Positions 5,175 to 11,864 of a stretch of 11,972 nucleotides of DNA are shown piece by piece (the first letter of the stretch is position 1; every line of letters starts with the position of its first letter). The stretch comes from JBBPYR01 sp038199755 (GTDB taxonomy: Bacteria > Chloroflexota > Ktedonobacteria > Ktedonobacterales > Ktedonobacteraceae). The position numbers were made by a program, and so were the translations under genes. Under the pieces are notes generated by a model that was not told the origin of the DNA, did no database searches, and was given only the letters and a program-made list of their open reading frames with translations. Where the stretch lies: positions 1-11,972 of the forward strand of contig JBBPYR010000255.1 in NCBI GenBank assembly GCA_038199755.1, read 5' to 3'.

Positions 5175-7520
5175 GTGCTACATAAACGCTACATGATTTT
5201 GCGTACCGTTGGGCAAGGGGGTATGGGAGCGGTTTATCAGGCGCGTGATATGAAGCGTCAGGTAATTTGTGCCATCAAAGAGATGAGCCTTTCGATGGTG
5301 CCGCTTAATGAGCGTCCACAGGCGATTCAAAATTTTAAGATCGAAGCAAAAATGCTTTGGGGATTGAATCATGCCAATCTTCCCGCGTTTCATGGCTTTT
5401 TCACCGAAGGCCCACGCTACTTTATGGTGATGGAGTATGTCGACGGCTATACGCTTGAAGACCTGCTGGAACGCAATGCTGCTCCCTTCCCCGAACGTCG
5501 TGTGCTCAGTTGGGCACGGCAGCTTTGTGATGTTCTGGAGTACCTGCACACACAAAATCCGCCGATCATCTTTCGCGATATGAAGCCCGGTAATATCATG
5601 TTGATGCGCAACGGGCGTATCAAGCTGATTGACTTCGGCATTGCGCGTTTCTTCCGCTCTACGCTCTCTTCCGACACCCAATTGTTGGGGACACCCGGTT
5701 TTGCGCCACCAGAGCAATATGGCAAGGCACAAACGGATGAACGCTCAGATATTTACTCGTTAGCTATGACCCTCTTCCAACTTTTGACCAATACCTTGTC
5801 AGAGACCGGCTTTGGCATCAAAGACATGCGCTCTATTAATCCCCTGGTTTCGCCGATTGTCGCCCGTTCTCTGGAGAAAGCTGCCGCACTATCGCCCGAT
5901 GATCGCTATGATAACGTCGCCGCCTTCCGCCGCGCACTCCTTGGCGTCGGCACCTTTATGTTCGAGAATGAGGACCAAGCCACTACGCCAGAAGAATTGG
6001 CAGACCTCTGCGCTCGTTATCCTGAAGAGGCTTCTGATTATCTCGCGTCCGGCGAAATAGAATCCTGGTTTCGTGAGATCGGCGAGGCAGAGTTAGCGCG
6101 TGCCACACGCAACATTCGTACCACCGTCAGTGACCCTATGGCAGCGGTCGAGCAATTCTTACAGACCGTCATGGGACCCAACGCCCGTATTCGCAACTTC
6201 ACATCAACTTCTGCCAATGGCAGTAGCAAGAACGGTAATAATGGATCGGTCTCCACCATTGCCAGTTCGCGTAATGACAATGATCGCTCTCTGCTCTCGA
6301 CATGGTTTGGCCGCAAGCAAACGTCGCCCATCCATATCGCGCCTCCAGTGCTCGATTTTGGTCAGGTGTATCCAGGCATAACAGCCCCGCTCACCTTTAC
6401 CATCACGGGCGATCAAGGCATCTCCATTAAGGGCACAATTCACACTGACGAGCCGTGGTTGATCGTGGACCAGGCACAATTTGATGCCATGACAACACGC
6501 GTGAATGTCCGTGTTAATAGTACACGTTTACCAAGTTCGACCCATCATACTGGCAGCATCATCGTTACGTTAGAGGATGTGGAAGATGAGAAGCAGCAAG
6601 ACTTACTAGTCAGTGTCGAAGTCGATGTTCTGGGCTTGTCCAACACGCCCGCCAGGAAACGTGGCGGCAAGACGGTAGGGGCTGACCTGGATGATGACGA
6701 GGACGAGGATGATGATGACGTACTCGTCATTTCTGGCAATGGTATGACGATGGTTTCGCCATCGGCTAGCACGCAGGTTGCCACAGGAGGGTTCGCCTCG
6801 CTCGATGCGCAACGCGATAGTGAATACAAGCGTAAGTATGGGCAACCCGGCATGAACGGCACACAAGCCTCTCATGGTTGGGACCCGTTACATGCGTCAC
6901 CGCTACAACGTCTTTGGATGCAGCGCAGCTTCACCTTTCTGGCGGCATTCATGGCGGCAAGCCTGTGCTACACGATTGTCGCTGCGTTCCCTCTGCTGGC
7001 ACATGCCTTGCCCTTGCCTCCAAATCCCTGGTTTATTGTCGTTCTCGCTTGCATGGTGCCGTTGGCAACCGCAGGGGCACTGCTGGTCAACCGCGACAGT
7101 AGCTGGACGCTGAAAGATACCATTGATCGTGCCTGTACTGGCATGGGGAGTGCGCTTGCCGTCCTTGCACTGGCAAAAATTTTCTGGCTGATTGCTATTC
7201 ATGCCAACTTTGCCGTTGCCCAATTGCTCATCATGCTCACTATTGTTGCGCTGGGTGCAACATTGGGCACGTATCCCTATATCAGTGATTATATTATTCA
7301 CGGCGTGCTCTGGTCGTTGACACACATGCGCATCTTTGGTATTAGTCTAGCGGTCATCCTGGGCGGCGTAATGGGCTTCTTCCTGACATCCGGTATTGCC
7401 TTTGGCTGGCTGACACCATTCGGCGTGGTCGCTGGCGTGGGCGTGGCCATCGCTCTTGTACTACGCATGGACCAACGCCGAAAACATTCTCTTCCGCAGA
7501 ACCAGACCAGTGTGCCATAA
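5175..7520 (+). CDS. Receptor-like Ser/Thr protein kinase with Ig-like domain and C-terminal membrane helices
   Basis: Hanks-type kinase of 781 aa from GTG 5175, possibly 800 aa from ATT 5118. The kinase domain (1 to about 255) has the glycine loop GQGGMG (13-18), Lys35, helix-C Glu57, the catalytic loop FRDMKPGN (Asp135, Lys137, Asn140; HRD is FRD), DFG (153-155) and APPEQYG. All catalytic residues are kept. A helical segment (about 270-335, YPEEASDYLASGEIESWF) and a Ser/Asn-rich linker follow. An Ig-like beta domain comes next (385-487, VLDFGQVYPG...PWLIV...GSIIVTLED), then an acidic run of Asp/Glu (about 504-518). About six transmembrane helices fill 585-770. The kinase precedes the helices, so it should be cytoplasmic; the Ig-like domain is on the same side unless a helix was missed. 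It ends 9 bp before miaA, suggesting an operon. The substrate is unknown. Confidence 0.93.
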   Translation: MLHKRYMILRTVGQGGMGAVYQARDMKRQVICAIKEMSLSMVPLNERPQAIQNFKIEAKMLWGLNHANLPAFHGFFTEGPRYFMVMEYVDGYTLEDLLERNAAPFPERRVLSWARQLCDVLEYLHTQNPPIIFRDMKPGNIMLMRNGRIKLIDFGIARFFRSTLSSDTQLLGTPGFAPPEQYGKAQTDERSDIYSLAMTLFQLLTNTLSETGFGIKDMRSINPLVSPIVARSLEKAAALSPDDRYDNVAAFRRALLGVGTFMFENEDQATTPEELADLCARYPEEASDYLASGEIESWFREIGEAELARATRNIRTTVSDPMAAVEQFLQTVMGPNARIRNFTSTSANGSSKNGNNGSVSTIASSRNDNDRSLLSTWFGRKQTSPIHIAPPVLDFGQVYPGITAPLTFTITGDQGISIKGTIHTDEPWLIVDQAQFDAMTTRVNVRVNSTRLPSSTHHTGSIIVTLEDVEDEKQQDLLVSVEVDVLGLSNTPARKRGGKTVGADLDDDEDEDDDDVLVISGNGMTMVSPSASTQVATGGFASLDAQRDSEYKRKYGQPGMNGTQASHGWDPLHASPLQRLWMQRSFTFLAAFMAASLCYTIVAAFPLLAHALPLPPNPWFIVVLACMVPLATAGALLVNRDSSWTLKDTIDRACTGMGSALAVLALAKIFWLIAIHANFAVAQLLIMLTIVALGATLGTYPYISDYIIHGVLWSLTHMRIFGISLAVILGGVMGFFLTSGIAFGWLTPFGVVAGVGVAIALVLRMDQRRKHSLPQNQTSVP

Positions 7521-7529
7521 AGAAAAGTT

Positions 7530-8459
7530 ATGCCAACAAAACCACCTTTAATTGTTGTGTTGGGGCCAACGGCTTCTGGCAAAAGTGGGCTGGGCATCTT
7601 GCTGGCCCAGCATTTTTCTGGTGAAATTGTCTCCGCCGATTCGCGCCAGGTTTATCGTGGGCTCGATATTGGCAGTGCCAAAGTCACGCCAGAAGAGCAA
7701 GCCCTGGTGCCTCATCACCTGCTTGACGTGGCAGACCCGCGTGATACCTACACCGTTTCTCAGTTCCAGCACGCGGCCATCGATGCCATCGATGCCATCG
7801 TGCAGCGCGGCCACCTGCCACTGCTCGTCGGTGGTTCACCACATTATATTCAAGCTGTCGTCGATCACCTCTCCATTCCACAAGTACCGCCACAACCAGA
7901 ACTACGCGCTCAATTGGAGGCCCGTCCTTTGCATGATTTGCTTGCGGACCTCCAAGAACGCGACCCACAGTCCTATGCTGTCATTGATCGCAACAATCCA
8001 CGCCGCGTCATACGGGCATTAGAGGTATGTATCACGACAGGGCAACCCTTCTCTCAACAACGCGGCCTGGCCGACCCGCTCTATACATGTCTAGAACTCG
8101 GCATAACTTGGCCCCGTGCAGTGTTGTATCAGCGTATCGATCAACGGGTAGATGAGCGTATGCAGCAGGGCATGGTGCAAGAGGTGCGTGATTTGCTTGC
8201 ACAAGGCGTCAGCTTTGAACGGCTAGAGGCATTAGGCCTGGAATATCGCTTTATCGCACGCTGGCTCCGTGGCGAATTCACGAGCGAAGCGCAGATGCTT
8301 GAACGGCTCAAGTATGCCATCCACGATTTTACGCGCCGTCAGCTGAGCTGGTTTCGCCGTGATGCACGCATTACCTGGATTGATGGTGGCCCCACGATGG
8401 AAGAGCAAGCGTTGAAGATAGTGGAAACATTTTTGCAAACCCTGCAAGAACACTCCTAA
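7530..8459 (+). CDS. miaA: tRNA dimethylallyltransferase (isopentenyl-tRNA transferase)
   Basis: Transfers a dimethylallyl group from DMAPP to N6 of A37 in tRNAs reading codons that begin with U. At 309 aa it has normal length. The P-loop-like GPTASGKS is at 12-19 and SADSRQVYRGLDIGSAK at 35-51, with catalytic Asp37. The insertion domain, ALGLEYRFIARWLRG and the C-terminal RRQLSWFRRD tRNA-binding motif are all present. The usual GGTGLY motif is GGSPHY at 101-106, so the catalytic Thr is Ser here. An AAGAAAAG ribosome site lies just before the ATG, which follows the kinase stop by 9 bp, so the two are probably cotranscribed. A 9-bp tandem repeat near 7779-7801 encodes AIDAIDAI. Neither tRNA-Val(UAC) nor tRNA-Leu(GAG) in this window is a substrate by codon rule; no UNN-reading tRNA is present. 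Confidence 0.96.
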   Translation: MPTKPPLIVVLGPTASGKSGLGILLAQHFSGEIVSADSRQVYRGLDIGSAKVTPEEQALVPHHLLDVADPRDTYTVSQFQHAAIDAIDAIVQRGHLPLLVGGSPHYIQAVVDHLSIPQVPPQPELRAQLEARPLHDLLADLQERDPQSYAVIDRNNPRRVIRALEVCITTGQPFSQQRGLADPLYTCLELGITWPRAVLYQRIDQRVDERMQQGMVQEVRDLLAQGVSFERLEALGLEYRFIARWLRGEFTSEAQMLERLKYAIHDFTRRQLSWFRRDARITWIDGGPTMEEQALKIVETFLQTLQEHS

Positions 8460-8537
8460 CAGCGTGTGCGGTACCCATGTGGCTATCGCTTGCATGTCCT
8501 ATGGCTGTCCACTACAATAGGAATAAACACCATAGAA

Positions 8538-8678
8538 GGCAGGCTGTTGCAATGTTGGCAATACCGATCTCCGTAGGAGCCAGATTGATCGCGCTCCGTA
8601 CCAGTTGGCGAATCTCCCCTCAACGGGTACGAGGGGCGCGATCAATCTGGCCCCTACGGAGGTGGCAACAGCCCTGCC
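8538..8678. repeat. Long palindromic repeat element, copy 1
   Basis: A nested inverted repeat of 141 bp. The outer arms GGCAGGCTGTTGC (8538-8550) and its complement (8665-8678) pair with one bulge. The inner arms 8569-8600 and 8631-8661 pair over about 30 bp, containing CCGTAGG and CAGATTGATCGCGC. A further CGTACC/GGTACG stem closes the central loop. The right inner arm matches copy 2 at the window end over 28 of 28 bases; the left arm differs by two transitions that leave G-U pairs. It lies between miaA and the selenoprotein gene and ends 25 bp before the latter's start, so it may end or attenuate transcription. No transposase is present; it looks like a REP- or MITE-type nonautonomous element. 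Confidence 0.85.
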
Positions 8679-8702
8679 ATGAAGGATCGAGGAAGCAGGC
8701 GT

Positions 8703-9224
8703 ATGTCACGTATTCCACCTGACAATGAGATAGCTATTCCCCAACAAGAGATGCCCGGTGTCGCACGCATGGAATCACTCTTCCGCGTGATGGCCCATCG
8801 CCCAGCACTGATGCAACAATCCATGCAACTGCTTGAAACGGCGATGCGTTCAGGTACTGTGGACCCGAAATTGAAAGAATTGTTAGCTATTCGTGTCTCC
8901 CAGGTCAATCACTGCTTTTACTGAATGTCTGTACATACTGCCTTGGCAAGGCAGTTGGGAGTAAGCGAGGAGCTACTCGATGCACTGTATCATATTGATA
9001 CCCACCAGCAATTGTTCACGTCCGCAGAACTGGCAGCCCTGCGCCTCGCGGAGATCATGACCGCTGGTGCCCGCGAGGTGAGCGAAGAGCTATGGGACGA
9101 ACTGCAAAGCTACTTTGATGATGGTGAACTCGTAGAAATCACTACCGTCATAGGCTTGTTTAACTTTTTCAATCGCTTCGCCGACGCTTTACAAATTCAG
9201 CCGCCAGCTGATAACGGCGAATAA
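8703..9224 (+). CDS. AhpD/carboxymuconolactone decarboxylase-fold selenoprotein (in-frame TGA = Sec74)
   Basis: Predicted peroxidase/thiol-disulfide protein of 173 aa, read through a TGA at 8922-8924. AhpD relatives have E-x11-C-x-x-C-x-x-x-H. Here Glu59, Cys71, codon 74 and His78 keep exactly the spacing of Glu118/Cys130/Cys133/His137 in M. tuberculosis AhpD, and TGA sits at the second cysteine, the peroxidatic position. The frame continues without a gap, and its downstream part (VHTALARQLGVSEELLDAL... FTSAELAALRLAEIMT... EITTVIGLFNFFNRFADAL) is the intact second half of the fold. A SECIS-like hairpin follows 12 bases after the TGA. The start ATG at 8703 has GAGGAAG 7 bases before it; the upstream ATG at 8679 lacks one. 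Standard gene callers will split it into 8703-8924 and 8925-9224. The alternative, a recent nonsense mutation, fits the hairpin and the exact position poorly. Confidence 0.85.
8937..8955 (+). promoter_or_regulatory. Bacterial SECIS element
   Basis: ACTGCCTT and AAGGCAGT form a perfect 8-bp stem with a GGC apical loop at 8945-8947. Twenty bases separate the TGA from the loop, and a G is first in the loop. Both agree with bacterial SECIS rules as I know them (loop about 16-37 nt after UGA, G at one of the first two loop positions). It lies inside the coding sequence, as bacterial SECIS elements do, and would recruit SelB with Sec-tRNA. Confidence 0.8.
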
Positions 9225-9259
9225 CTATACTACACCAAGGAACAGAAGGAAAGAAAACG

Positions 9260-9502
9260 ATGCCGACAAGCGAGGAAAAACTGAGCGCACTCTTACGCGA
9301 CCTGAACGAGCTCACAGGCTATTTGCATGCTCGTGGTGATAAAACATTGGCTCTCTCGCGTCAATTTGCTGAGAATGCCAAGCGAGACGCTGCCAATAAG
9401 GAGTTTGACTTAAACCAGGCACGCATGTTGGATTATCAGCATACCCTGTGGAATGAAATAGGGAACATGGTGGAGAAGATTGTAAAAAAATACGAGGGAT
9501 GA
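9260..9502 (+). CDS. Small helical hypothetical protein
   Basis: 80 aa with no family I recognise. It is charged and Leu/Ala-rich with heptad-like spacing (LSALLRDLNELTGYLHARGDKTLALSRQF... MVEKIVKKYEG), suggesting two or three helices. It has no cysteine, signal peptide or membrane segment. A purine-rich ribosome site (AGAAGGAAAG) precedes the ATG. It starts 35 bp after the selenoprotein stop in the same direction, so the two may share a transcript. Its stop codon lies within the terminator hairpin that follows. Confidence 0.7.
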   Translation: MPTSEEKLSALLRDLNELTGYLHARGDKTLALSRQFAENAKRDAANKEFDLNQARMLDYQHTLWNEIGNMVEKIVKKYEG

Positions 9503-9534
9503 TACGTTTTCATACCATCCCTCATACTTTTAAA
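9494..9534 (+). terminator. Rho-independent terminator after the selenoprotein/helical-protein unit
   Basis: GAGGGATGATACG and CATACCATCCCTC form a 13-position stem with G-U wobble/near pairs around a TTTT loop, followed by ATACTTTT. It overlaps the last codons of the preceding gene and faces the convergent YtxH-like gene ending at 9554, so it may also limit read-through from that side. The U-run is short. Confidence 0.55.
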
Positions 9535-9553
9535 CTGTGCTTATTGATAAGAA

Positions 9554-9805
9554 TTAGAGGGTGCCTTCGCGTGTGCGGTTATAGATGCCGCTCATCTCGT
9601 CTTTTGCGCGTGAGTAGACCTCGCGGCCTTGGCTCAGAGCTGCGTTGGCACGTGCGCGTAGTTCGTCGCTCAGATTGCCCGCTGGCAAGGGAATGCCCTG
9701 CACATTCAATTGTGCGCGCATGTCTTCACCCGATTGTGGTGCGATCAATAATCCAACCGCGATACCAAGTCCAACTCCCAGGATAAGTCCAACAAGAAAT
9801 TTCAT
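9554..9805 (-). CDS. YtxH-like small membrane protein
   Basis: 83 aa. A single N-terminal transmembrane helix, FLVGLILGVGLGIAVGLLIAPQSG (residues 3-26), is followed by GEDMRAQL. The Gly-rich helix ending in LIAPQSGEE/D with a charged helix after it is the hallmark of YtxH/gas-vesicle-GvpP-like general stress proteins. The remainder (SDELRARANAALSQGREVYSRAKDEMSGIY) is an amphipathic helix likely to lie in the cytoplasm. GAAAGGGG precedes the ATG at good spacing. It is convergent with the small helical gene and codirectional with the response regulator behind it, but a terminator separates them. Confidence 0.85.
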   Translation of the reverse strand: MKFLVGLILGVGLGIAVGLLIAPQSGEDMRAQLNVQGIPLPAGNLSDELRARANAALSQGREVYSRAKDEMSGIYNRTREGTL

Positions 9806-9850
9806 GTGTCGCCCCTTTCATAGTTGTAAAAATAGCTTACAGTACCCTAT

Positions 9851-9885
9851 ACAATAAAAATGATCGGGTGCTAGAAACCGATCAT
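9851..9885 (-). terminator. Rho-independent terminator of the response regulator gene
   Basis: On the minus strand ATGATCGG and CCGATCAT pair perfectly (9878-9885 with 9860-9867) around a 10-base loop, followed by TTTTTATTGT. It starts 20 bp after the response regulator stop and separates it from the YtxH-like gene. Confidence 0.85.
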
Positions 9886-9905
9886 ACAAAAAAACCAAAA
9901 AGAAG

Positions 9906-10310
9906 TTAGCGCGTGGCTGTACCACCATTTAGCAATTGCTCAACCTTATCGAGAAGCGTATCCAGTTCAAATGGCTTCTTAACCAGATAGACATTGTAGT
10001 ACCCCTGGTCACTTTCAATAAGCTTGTTCACCTCTTCTGCCTCAAGCACAGCGGCAGTATAGACGATGATGGGGATGTCGGTTGTAATGTTGTCACTCTT
10101 AATCTGCTTTAACACATCTTGACCAGAGATATCACCTAACTTTAAATCCAGTATCAGCAGATCAGGTAAAAGGTTCTTTACCCGTGCAAAAGCATCTTTC
10201 CCCTCTTGGAGAATAGACACTTGATACTGCTCATCTTCCAATATACGCCGCATCAGGTGAAGCAGTTCGTTACGGTCATCGACAACAAGAATTCTTTTTG
10301 TCACATCCAA
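9906..10310 (-). CDS. Single-domain CheY-like response regulator
   Basis: 134 aa receiver domain with no output domain. The acidic pair Asp11-Asp12 (ILVVDD), phospho-acceptor Asp55 (LLILDLKLGD), switch Thr85 (IVYTA) and Lys112-Pro113 (LVKKPF) are all present, so it should be phosphorylated by a histidine kinase. No kinase is in the window, so it is an orphan here. An in-frame TGA directly precedes the TTG at 10310, which limits the start to TTG 10310 or GTG 10304. A GGAAG about ten bases upstream favours the TTG. It would act as a phosphorelay or protein-protein switch in the cytoplasm. Confidence 0.92.
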   Translation of the reverse strand: MDVTKRILVVDDRNELLHLMRRILEDEQYQVSILQEGKDAFARVKNLLPDLLILDLKLGDISGQDVLKQIKSDNITTDIPIIVYTAAVLEAEEVNKLIESDQGYYNVYLVKKPFELDTLLDKVEQLLNGGTATR

Positions 10311-10617
10311 TCAGTGTTTTCTTCCAAACTTTTCTCATTCTTGTTTAGAATTACAACACCGCCTCCTATTTCGTCCGAAGTCTCAACAGTAGTGTATCAC
10401 GTTCTTGCCCATCAAACAAGATCATATTAGGCGCGAATTGTACGCAAATTTGCCAATTCAAATATTTTACCTCTAGTACTTTTACTACGTTTCAAAAGAA
10501 ATTCTCGTTACACGTTCCGATGCCTCTTCCTCTCAGGCGGTTTTGCATAGTTGTACGTCTATAAAAATAGGAAACACCGCCAGCTTGCACAATAAAAACG
10601 AGAAAGAGGGAAATTTT
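10311..10617. other. Divergent intergenic region upstream of response regulator and endonuclease
   Basis: About 300 bp without a convincing gene. On the minus strand an AGGAGG lies near 10366 but is followed only by a two-codon frame, so it does not mark a gene. Weak promoter-like boxes are present for the response regulator (TTGTTT, 17 bp, TACACT on the minus strand). The plus-strand reading frame of the endonuclease extends upstream to 10543 but has no ribosome site there. Confidence 0.4.
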
Positions 10618-11049
10618 ATGGAGCCATCAAAACCAAAACAAAATCATAAGGCCATTGGCGAACGTAGCGAAGCTATTATTATGGCAAGACTCTTAGAGGT
10701 GGGGTACAGCGTCCTCATGCCCTTTGGTGATAATCGTCGTTATGATCTTGTGATTGAAGACGCTGATGGACATTTCTGGCGCATTCAATGCAAGACAGGT
10801 TGGATGGATGAAGGAAAATCGGTAGTTATATTTGCCACAGCGAGTAGTTATAATCATACTATGAAAAACAAAGGATGGAAGAATTATAAAGGACAATGTG
10901 AATATTTTGCTGTTTACTGCCCTGAAAATAAGGGAATGTATTTAGTGCCTGTCGATCAAGTAGGAGTTACTCAAGCAATACTAAGACTGGCACCAACGGC
11001 AAATAACCAAGGGAAAAATGTACGCTGGGCGAAGGATTACGAGTTGTGA
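10618..11049 (+). CDS. PD-(D/E)XK endonuclease of the group I-intron-associated type (PDDEXK_5-like)
   Basis: 143 aa from ATG 10618, chosen for AGAGGGA seven bases upstream rather than the longer frame from 10543. The order GERSEAIIMARLLEVGYSVLMPFGDNRRYDLVIED...FWRIQCKTG matches the family that includes homing endonuclease I-Ssp6803I: helix-A Glu18, Asp43 and the Q-x-K pair Gln57/Lys59 are the likely catalytic set. I-Ssp6803I is encoded in a tRNA-fMet group I intron; here the gene is free-standing with no intron visible around it. The stop codon ends one base before the antisense tRNA-Lys(UUU) gene, with zero gap. The gene is AT-rich relative to the conserved genes, suggesting acquisition. 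It may be a homing or repair-type nuclease; DNA target unknown. Confidence 0.8.
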   Translation: MEPSKPKQNHKAIGERSEAIIMARLLEVGYSVLMPFGDNRRYDLVIEDADGHFWRIQCKTGWMDEGKSVVIFATASSYNHTMKNKGWKNYKGQCEYFAVYCPENKGMYLVPVDQVGVTQAILRLAPTANNQGKNVRWAKDYEL

Positions 11050-11122
11050 TGTCGGTGGGGGGATTCGAACCCCCGACTCTCGCATTAAAAGTGCGGTACT
11101 CTGCCAGCTGAGTTACACCGAC
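11050..11122 (-). tRNA. tRNA-Lys(UUU)
   Basis: 73-nt cloverleaf. The acceptor GTCGGTG/CACCGAC, D-arm ACTC/GAGT, T-arm GGGGG-TTCGAAT-CCCCC and loop CTTTTAA with anticodon TTT are all present. The anticodon stem CCGCA/TGCGA has a C-A mismatch at its outermost pair. The discriminator is A; CCA is not encoded. A TATGAT box 8 bp upstream (11131-11136 on the minus strand) is a candidate -10. Its 3' end touches the stop codon of the convergent endonuclease gene. Confidence 0.95.
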
Positions 11123-11217
11123 GTAAAAACATCATACCATTGATGTCAAGAAGAGGATTGAGAATGTCATCTAACTTAATTCTCATCTCGTTTGACGACA
11201 GTATTGTATCGTATTTT

Positions 11218-11246
11218 TTCTCAGTGCGCAATAGTTACGTTATACT
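11218..11246 (+). promoter_or_regulatory. Candidate sigma70 promoter for the PPOX-family gene
   Basis: TTCTCA (11218-11223, four of six matches) and TATACT (11241-11246, five of six) are 17 bp apart. Transcription from about 11253 would give a 5' leader of roughly 120 nt before the ATG at 11375. That leader contains AAGGAG followed by an ATG at 11268, opening a different frame that overlaps the main gene. Confidence 0.5.
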
Positions 11247-11374
11247 GTAGGAAGGAGAGGGTATTTGATGTCAGTTCTCTTCTGCACATTTCTGCGCTCT
11301 ATTACCCCATTAAACACGGTAGAGCATCTTAGCATCAAGCTATATCGTTTCCAGCAAGGAGAAGCACAATACCT

Positions 11375-11788
11375 ATGTCAATTGATAGCACACAAGGCCA
11401 AGCAAGAGCGAATAACTCGTTCGCAACGCTTGCCACTCAGCAATATTTGTTGCTCACGACGTTCCGCAAAAACGGTGTTGCCATGCCGACACCCATTTGG
11501 TTTGCACATGAGCATGGAAAGCTGTACTTTATGACAGTCGCCAACACCGGCAAAGTAAAGCGCATTCGCAACAATGGGCGTATCACCCTGACACCGTGCG
11601 ATAGAGCTGGCAAAATCATTGGTGACGGCAAAGAAATTGAAGGGGTTGCACGTGAGCTACCCACAAGCGAGCATGCACATGCATTAGCATTGCTTGCTCG
11701 CAAATATGGCTTGTTCCACAAGCTTTTCACCATCTTTATGAACTTGCGGAAGGCGCAAAGAACCTATATCGAAATCGTTCCAGCCTAA
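11375..11788 (+). CDS. PPOX-class (pyridoxamine-phosphate-oxidase-fold) flavin/F420-dependent oxidoreductase
   Basis: 137 aa split-barrel protein. Features match the PPOX class F420-dependent group (Rv2061-like): ATQQYLLLTTFRKNGVAMPTPIWFAHEHGKLYFMTVANTGKVKRIRNNGRITLTPCDRAGKIIGDGKEIEGVAREL, then a helical tail ending RTYIEIVPA. The run TGKVKRIRNN would bind the cofactor phosphate. It is cytoplasmic and probably a homodimer reducing small molecules with F420H2 or FMN; substrate unknown. AAGGAG (11356-11361) lies 13 bases before the ATG, a little far but the best candidate. Confidence 0.85.
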   Translation: MSIDSTQGQARANNSFATLATQQYLLLTTFRKNGVAMPTPIWFAHEHGKLYFMTVANTGKVKRIRNNGRITLTPCDRAGKIIGDGKEIEGVARELPTSEHAHALALLARKYGLFHKLFTIFMNLRKAQRTYIEIVPA

Positions 11789-11864
11789 CGCTCCCAGCCC
11801 CCCCGTAATCCGTTGGACCAGCTTATGCACTTTTACTAATGAACCTGGTAATCAGAGAAACCCA

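Noticed and set aside
6545..6862. Ser-rich minus-strand frame opposite the kinase gene
   Set aside because: The serine run is the reverse complement of the kinase's Asp/Glu codons; a shadow frame.
8922..8924. Nonsense mutation making the AhpD-like gene a pseudogene
   Set aside because: The stop is TGA at a catalytic Cys column, the downstream frame is intact and a SECIS-like hairpin is correctly placed. It stays open only if the genome lacks Sec machinery.
11265..11534. 89-codon frame overlapping the start of the PPOX gene
   Set aside because: It has a fair ribosome site but the protein resembles nothing and runs out of frame through a conserved gene; kept only as a possible upstream frame.
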